Positions 60,719 to 64,000 of a DNA stretch of 64,000 nt are shown here, in pieces. Numbering within the stretch: the stretch's first letter is position 1; each line of letters begins with the position of its first letter. Source of the stretch: UBA1422 sp963676385 (GTDB lineage Bacteria; Bacillota; Clostridia; Peptostreptococcales; Anaerovoracaceae); the NCBI GenBank assembly GCA_963676385.2, contig CAXXMM010000014.1, positions 558,001 through 622,000 on the forward strand, written 5' to 3'. A model generated the notes under the pieces. It was not told where the DNA came from, searched no databases, and saw only the letters and a program-made list of their open reading frames with translations. The position numbers and the translations under genes are program-made.

Positions 60719-62380
60719 TTAAGTAAGCTCGATTTTGTTTGGCTCAACTTTTGCCCCAATAATAGCCAGCAAAATCCCTATTGCCGCAAACAATGCCGAA
60801 CCAATTTTAATACATGTCAGAACAGTTGCAAACACAGCACTTCCGGCGCTCTCGAACAGCCCTTCAAAATAATCTCCGGCACCCCAACTTGCTTCATACC
60901 ATGGCAAGAAAAAGACTCCAATCAAGCCAACGACAGCAAGCATAAGGAATAAAAAGGACATACGTTTCAAATCACCTGTTGCCAACCCGGTCTTTGCATT
61001 AACCGGAAATCTTTCTGGATCTTTCTTGGCAAGTCCACCGTATCTTTTTTTCCATATGATATAAAGGATAGGTCCTGAAACAAGACCGGCCATGCCACCG
61101 ATAAAATAATCCGAACCGTTGATCATAAACGATATGAAGGCAACTGTAATCGGCAAAATACAGAGCACGCATAACAACCCATAGCCTCCGGGTATTTTGA
61201 ACTGGTATTCTTCGGCGGGTATTTTCTTTCTCAGAATCATAGCTGAAATATATACCATGACGTAGGAAGAAGCCAGCAGAAATACGTCTAGCACGATTAT
61301 CACACCGAAAGGAACCATGCATAAGATCAAGTTCGCTATGGAAACCGATAATACAGCAATATACGGCACTCCATGTTTTTTATCGCACTTTACCAAAAGT
61401 GGAGGTGCCAAATGATCATCCGCAAGGGCAAAAAAACCTCTCGAACCCGACGCAATATAGGTGTTATAGATCGAGCACTGCGCCAATATAGCAACGACCA
61501 CGAACACAACACCGAACGCCGGACCCCAGAATGTGGTTACTACTGTTGCATATCCTACACCTCCATCAGGCGCCCATTCTTCCCAACGGCCCATCGAACC
61601 TAATCCCGCAACAGTCGGTAGGATATATACAGCCATAATCAATGGTATGGTAAGCAGTGTCCCCTTGGGAATCACCTGTGGGTTTGTGATTTCTCCTGCA
61701 ATGGTCGACATGGATTCATATCCCGAATACATCCACATACCGATTGATATTCCCGAGCCGATATATAATATCCAATCTGTCCAGTTTGTCACTGGCGCAG
61801 GTGTAAACGGTCCAATCGATCCGGTCCAATGGGTGAATCCGCAGACTGCAACCATTGCAAAAGCAACAATTACAAGAATAGACAATACCATGCTTACGAT
61901 TCCTACATCCTTAACTCCGCGGATATTGATATAGGTAAAAATCATAATCATAATAACCTTTACGAAAAACTCTGCCGGTTTTGATAGATCCCATTGGGTT
62001 GCGGCATAACCGCCGGCAAGAATGACATAAAGCGTATTGTCGATATAAATGGATATCGTCCGCCACCAGCCTGCCTGAAATCCCCAGAATTCTCCGAGAG
62101 CCTCCTGCACCCATTTGTAATATCCGCCTTCCTGCGGTCTTACTGATCCCAATTCCGAGGCTACCAACCCAAATGGCAGCCCCCAAACAAACGGCAGTAC
62201 AATAAGCATCACCACAGTCAGTCCAGGACCTGCTGCCGGCACCATTTCGTCAATGCCGTACGCGCCTGCAGCTACCAGGCAGAAAATCATGAACACAACT
62301 GTAGAAACCTTCATGTCATGTTTTTTCAGCCCATGCTCTTCCATCGCGACAGCAGACGTAGTCTTTTCCACGTCATTCAT
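60719..62380 (-). CDS. APC-family amino acid permease, paralogue of the one at 39999
   Basis: A 553-residue transporter with about twelve core helices and the same extra C-terminal part as the permease at 39999 (NAKTGLATGDLKRMSFLF, then PWYEASWGAGDYFEG). Its early region AAGAYGIDEMVPAAGPGLT matches GAYGIEEMIPECGPG of the paralogue, and VRPQEGGYYKWVQEALGEFW matches too. The ribosome binding site is AAAGGAG. It is not linked to other enzymes here. Cargo unknown; the pair may differ in specificity. Confidence 0.85.
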   Translation of the reverse strand: MNDVEKTTSAVAMEEHGLKKHDMKVSTVVFMIFCLVAAGAYGIDEMVPAAGPGLTVVMLIVLPFVWGLPFGLVASELGSVRPQEGGYYKWVQEALGEFWGFQAGWWRTISIYIDNTLYVILAGGYAATQWDLSKPAEFFVKVIMIMIFTYINIRGVKDVGIVSMVLSILVIVAFAMVAVCGFTHWTGSIGPFTPAPVTNWTDWILYIGSGISIGMWMYSGYESMSTIAGEITNPQVIPKGTLLTIPLIMAVYILPTVAGLGSMGRWEEWAPDGGVGYATVVTTFWGPAFGVVFVVVAILAQCSIYNTYIASGSRGFFALADDHLAPPLLVKCDKKHGVPYIAVLSVSIANLILCMVPFGVIIVLDVFLLASSYVMVYISAMILRKKIPAEEYQFKIPGGYGLLCVLCILPITVAFISFMINGSDYFIGGMAGLVSGPILYIIWKKRYGGLAKKDPERFPVNAKTGLATGDLKRMSFLFLMLAVVGLIGVFFLPWYEASWGAGDYFEGLFESAGSAVFATVLTCIKIGSALFAAIGILLAIIGAKVEPNKIELT

Positions 62381-62447
62381 TATGATTTCTCCTTTCTACA
62401 ATAAAGACATATTTTTTGTACTGGATAATATCCACTATATACATTCC

Positions 62448-63845
62448 TCACATTTTGATTGGATACTTTTCATCAAAAGTTACTTCGTCGGCGCCAAGCA
62501 TAACAACTGTTCTGATTTTGCCCCTCTTCTTTTGAATTACATATATAATGATTGGGACAAAGATTGCAATCAATGAGATGACGAGCACCGGCATTCCACC
62601 ATCCTGAAAGGCGAGCAATACCATAGCCGCAACCTGAACAATGATGGAAAAATAAGCAAGCCCCGGATACCATTTTGCTTTTAACGTCAATGCTTCTTGG
62701 ACATCGTAGCCTCTGGCCTTCAACTTACGGCGGAAGGCCACATGAGACCAGCAGATTCCAACCCAGCACAGCGTACCTGTGAATCCCGAAATCCCGATAA
62801 GACTTGCATAGAGCGGTAATCCTCCTTCACCCCAAAGGCCTAACTCATTGGAGGCAAATCCAAGCAGAAATACCAACCAGACAGGAATAATTGTAAATAC
62901 AGTTGCATTATATGGCGTATTGAACCGATTCAGATTGGAGAGGAACTTTGGTGCCATCCCTTCAACAGAAAGGCCGTACAATGCTCGTACGGTGCCATAA
63001 AATCCCGAATTTGCGCAGCTGAAAGCCGCGATCAGTGTTACTACCGTAAATAAACCCGCCGCCCAATTCAGACCGTAAGCACCTAATGTGTATGCAAAGA
63101 TAGACTGATCCAGACCTGCTTTCGCATAAGGGACAATCAGTGTTAAGACGAATATAGGGATTAAATAAATTAATATGATTCGATAAGCCACTCTTTTGCA
63201 TGCAAGCGGCACGTTGGTCTCTGGATCTTGGGTTTCCGCTGCGGACACATTGGTAAAAGGATGCAAATCCCCTCCCACCAAACCGGACCAGATGCCAATT
63301 CCACAAATTACAAAAACAACAACGGCTAAAATTTTAACAATAGCCATAACTGATTCTATGTGCCCAAACCATTTTACGTGGTAAAGGTTTACCGCGGTTA
63401 AAATTGTAAGCGCGAGAAGCCCCCAGACAAAGGTGCTCCATGCAGGGTTTTTAAACGGTAATGTAACAAAATTATTCATAAATATTCCGCAAGCTAATGC
63501 TTCAGACGGTATGTATACAACCCAATTGACCCAAAAAGCCCAGCCGATTCCCGCCGAAGCGGTATCTCCCATAAATTCTCTCGTATAAGATACGAAGGAT
63601 CCTCGCCTTGGGATATTAACCAGCAACTCGGCAAAAGATTGCATTACACCATAAATTGTAACTCCTGCAATGGCATAGGCTACCATTATTGCTCCAGGAC
63701 CCATCTGCGAAAACGTCAATCCCAACCCCAGAAAATATCCGGAACCGATAATCCCCCCCAACGCAATCAGCGATACATGCCACGGTTGGATTCCGCGGGC
63801 AAGAGTACGTTCACTCTTCATTATTTCTCGACTCTTTTCTATCAT
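62448..63845 (-). CDS. APC-family amino acid permease (AAT-like)
   Basis: A 465-residue transporter with twelve predicted helices. The start MIEKSREIMKSERTLARG is followed by GGIIGSGYFLGLGLTFSQMG, the classic APC first helix, and RRGSFVSYTREFMGD. Later ALYGLSVEGMAPKFLSNLNRF is the APC intracellular loop. GAGGAGG lies 11 bases before the ATG. It likely imports an amino acid or amine with protons. A perfect palindrome (63899-63916) lies about 55 bases upstream and may be its operator. Confidence 0.9.
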   Translation of the reverse strand: MIEKSREIMKSERTLARGIQPWHVSLIALGGIIGSGYFLGLGLTFSQMGPGAIMVAYAIAGVTIYGVMQSFAELLVNIPRRGSFVSYTREFMGDTASAGIGWAFWVNWVVYIPSEALACGIFMNNFVTLPFKNPAWSTFVWGLLALTILTAVNLYHVKWFGHIESVMAIVKILAVVVFVICGIGIWSGLVGGDLHPFTNVSAAETQDPETNVPLACKRVAYRIILIYLIPIFVLTLIVPYAKAGLDQSIFAYTLGAYGLNWAAGLFTVVTLIAAFSCANSGFYGTVRALYGLSVEGMAPKFLSNLNRFNTPYNATVFTIIPVWLVFLLGFASNELGLWGEGGLPLYASLIGISGFTGTLCWVGICWSHVAFRRKLKARGYDVQEALTLKAKWYPGLAYFSIIVQVAAMVLLAFQDGGMPVLVISLIAIFVPIIIYVIQKKRGKIRTVVMLGADEVTFDEKYPIKM

Positions 63846-63898
63846 TGTTTCATATCCTCCTCTTCCTCCTTTTCATTTGTTTGTACAGTGCTTTTTCA

Positions 63899-63916
63899 TT
63901 CTTACTTAAGTAAGAA
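63899..63916. promoter_or_regulatory. 18-bp palindrome upstream of the APC permease
   Basis: TTCTTACTTAAGTAAGAA is a perfect inverted repeat with no spacer, typical of a regulator half-site pair. It lies 54 bases before the permease start, on the promoter side. Its regulator is not in the window. Confidence 0.55.
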
Positions 63917-64000
63917 CTAACACAAGAACAAAAACCTGATTATTTCAAATAATTAATAGCACATGGCACGGGCAAAATAAATACCACTATGGTGACATAT

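Overview
The window looks like a chromosomal segment of an anaerobic, Gram-positive-type bacterium, most likely a clostridium (Bacillota). The grounds are a three-gene NAD/ferredoxin-type [FeFe] hydrogenase, strong AGGAGG ribosome binding sites, T-rich intrinsic terminators, a yjdF-type and a c-di-GMP-I-type riboswitch, many amino-acid permeases, corrinoid methyltransferases and an in-frame UAG that reads as pyrrolysine. The base composition is moderately AT-rich. I cannot name the genus. I see no rRNA, tRNA, insertion sequence, prophage or CRISPR array.

Layout. 1-1.9 kb: end of an upstream gene and a beta-helix carbohydrate-binding lipoprotein. 1.9-3.5 kb: a membrane PAS-GGDEF diguanylate cyclase. 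3.7-7.7 kb: hydrogenase genes hydC-hydB-hydA. 7.9-9.8 kb: three overlapping enzyme or hypothetical genes. 10-15.1 kb: an ammonium transporter, then a response regulator, an Amt-histidine kinase fusion and two Fe-S proteins that form an ammonium-sensing unit. 15.3-18.5 kb: a TadG-like secreted protein, a QueG-like protein, a YbaK deacylase, and yjdF with its riboswitch. 18.6-27.8 kb: a nine-gene surface-glycan operon on the minus strand from one clear promoter (CDP-sugar genes, split transketolase, GT2, GtrA, two large membrane proteins); two of its genes carry single-base homopolymer frameshifts. 29.1-36.3 kb: a six-gene methylamine operon and a divergent ArsR-type regulator. 37-38.7 kb: a secreted FnIII/beta-helix protein behind a c-di-GMP riboswitch and terminator. 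38.8-51 kb: mixed single genes (permease plus saccharopine-dehydrogenase-like pair with an AraC regulator, ABC-F ATPase, small DUF genes, methyltransferase). 51-56.8 kb: permease, carboxylesterase with a sigma-54 promoter, a sigma-54 activator and an M20 peptidase. 56.8-63.9 kb: three more APC permeases, a methyltransferase, a lipoprotein and a tiny promoter-ORF-terminator unit.

The most striking region is the methylamine operon. The first gene (33556-34989) is a dimethylamine methyltransferase split by one TAG at codon 353, close to the pyrrolysine position known from archaeal MtbB. The next gene, a pyrrolysine-free MttB homologue, ends in TAG and is in frame with the downstream corrinoid protein, so UAG readthrough would fuse methyltransferase and corrinoid carrier. 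A second in-frame TAG junction joins two Fe-S protein genes at 14.55 kb. TAG is otherwise a normal stop here (I count about 12 of roughly 60 genes), so any readthrough would have to be partial or conditional. No pylTSBCD, RamA or corrinoid:folate methyltransferase gene is visible in the window.

Cyclic-di-GMP may link two distant loci: the GGDEF enzyme at 1.9 kb could make the ligand of the riboswitch at 38.7 kb. Three genes (rfbF, a membrane protein, a DUF4256 gene) each need one extra base in a short homopolymer to read through, which may reflect sequencing error rather than decay.
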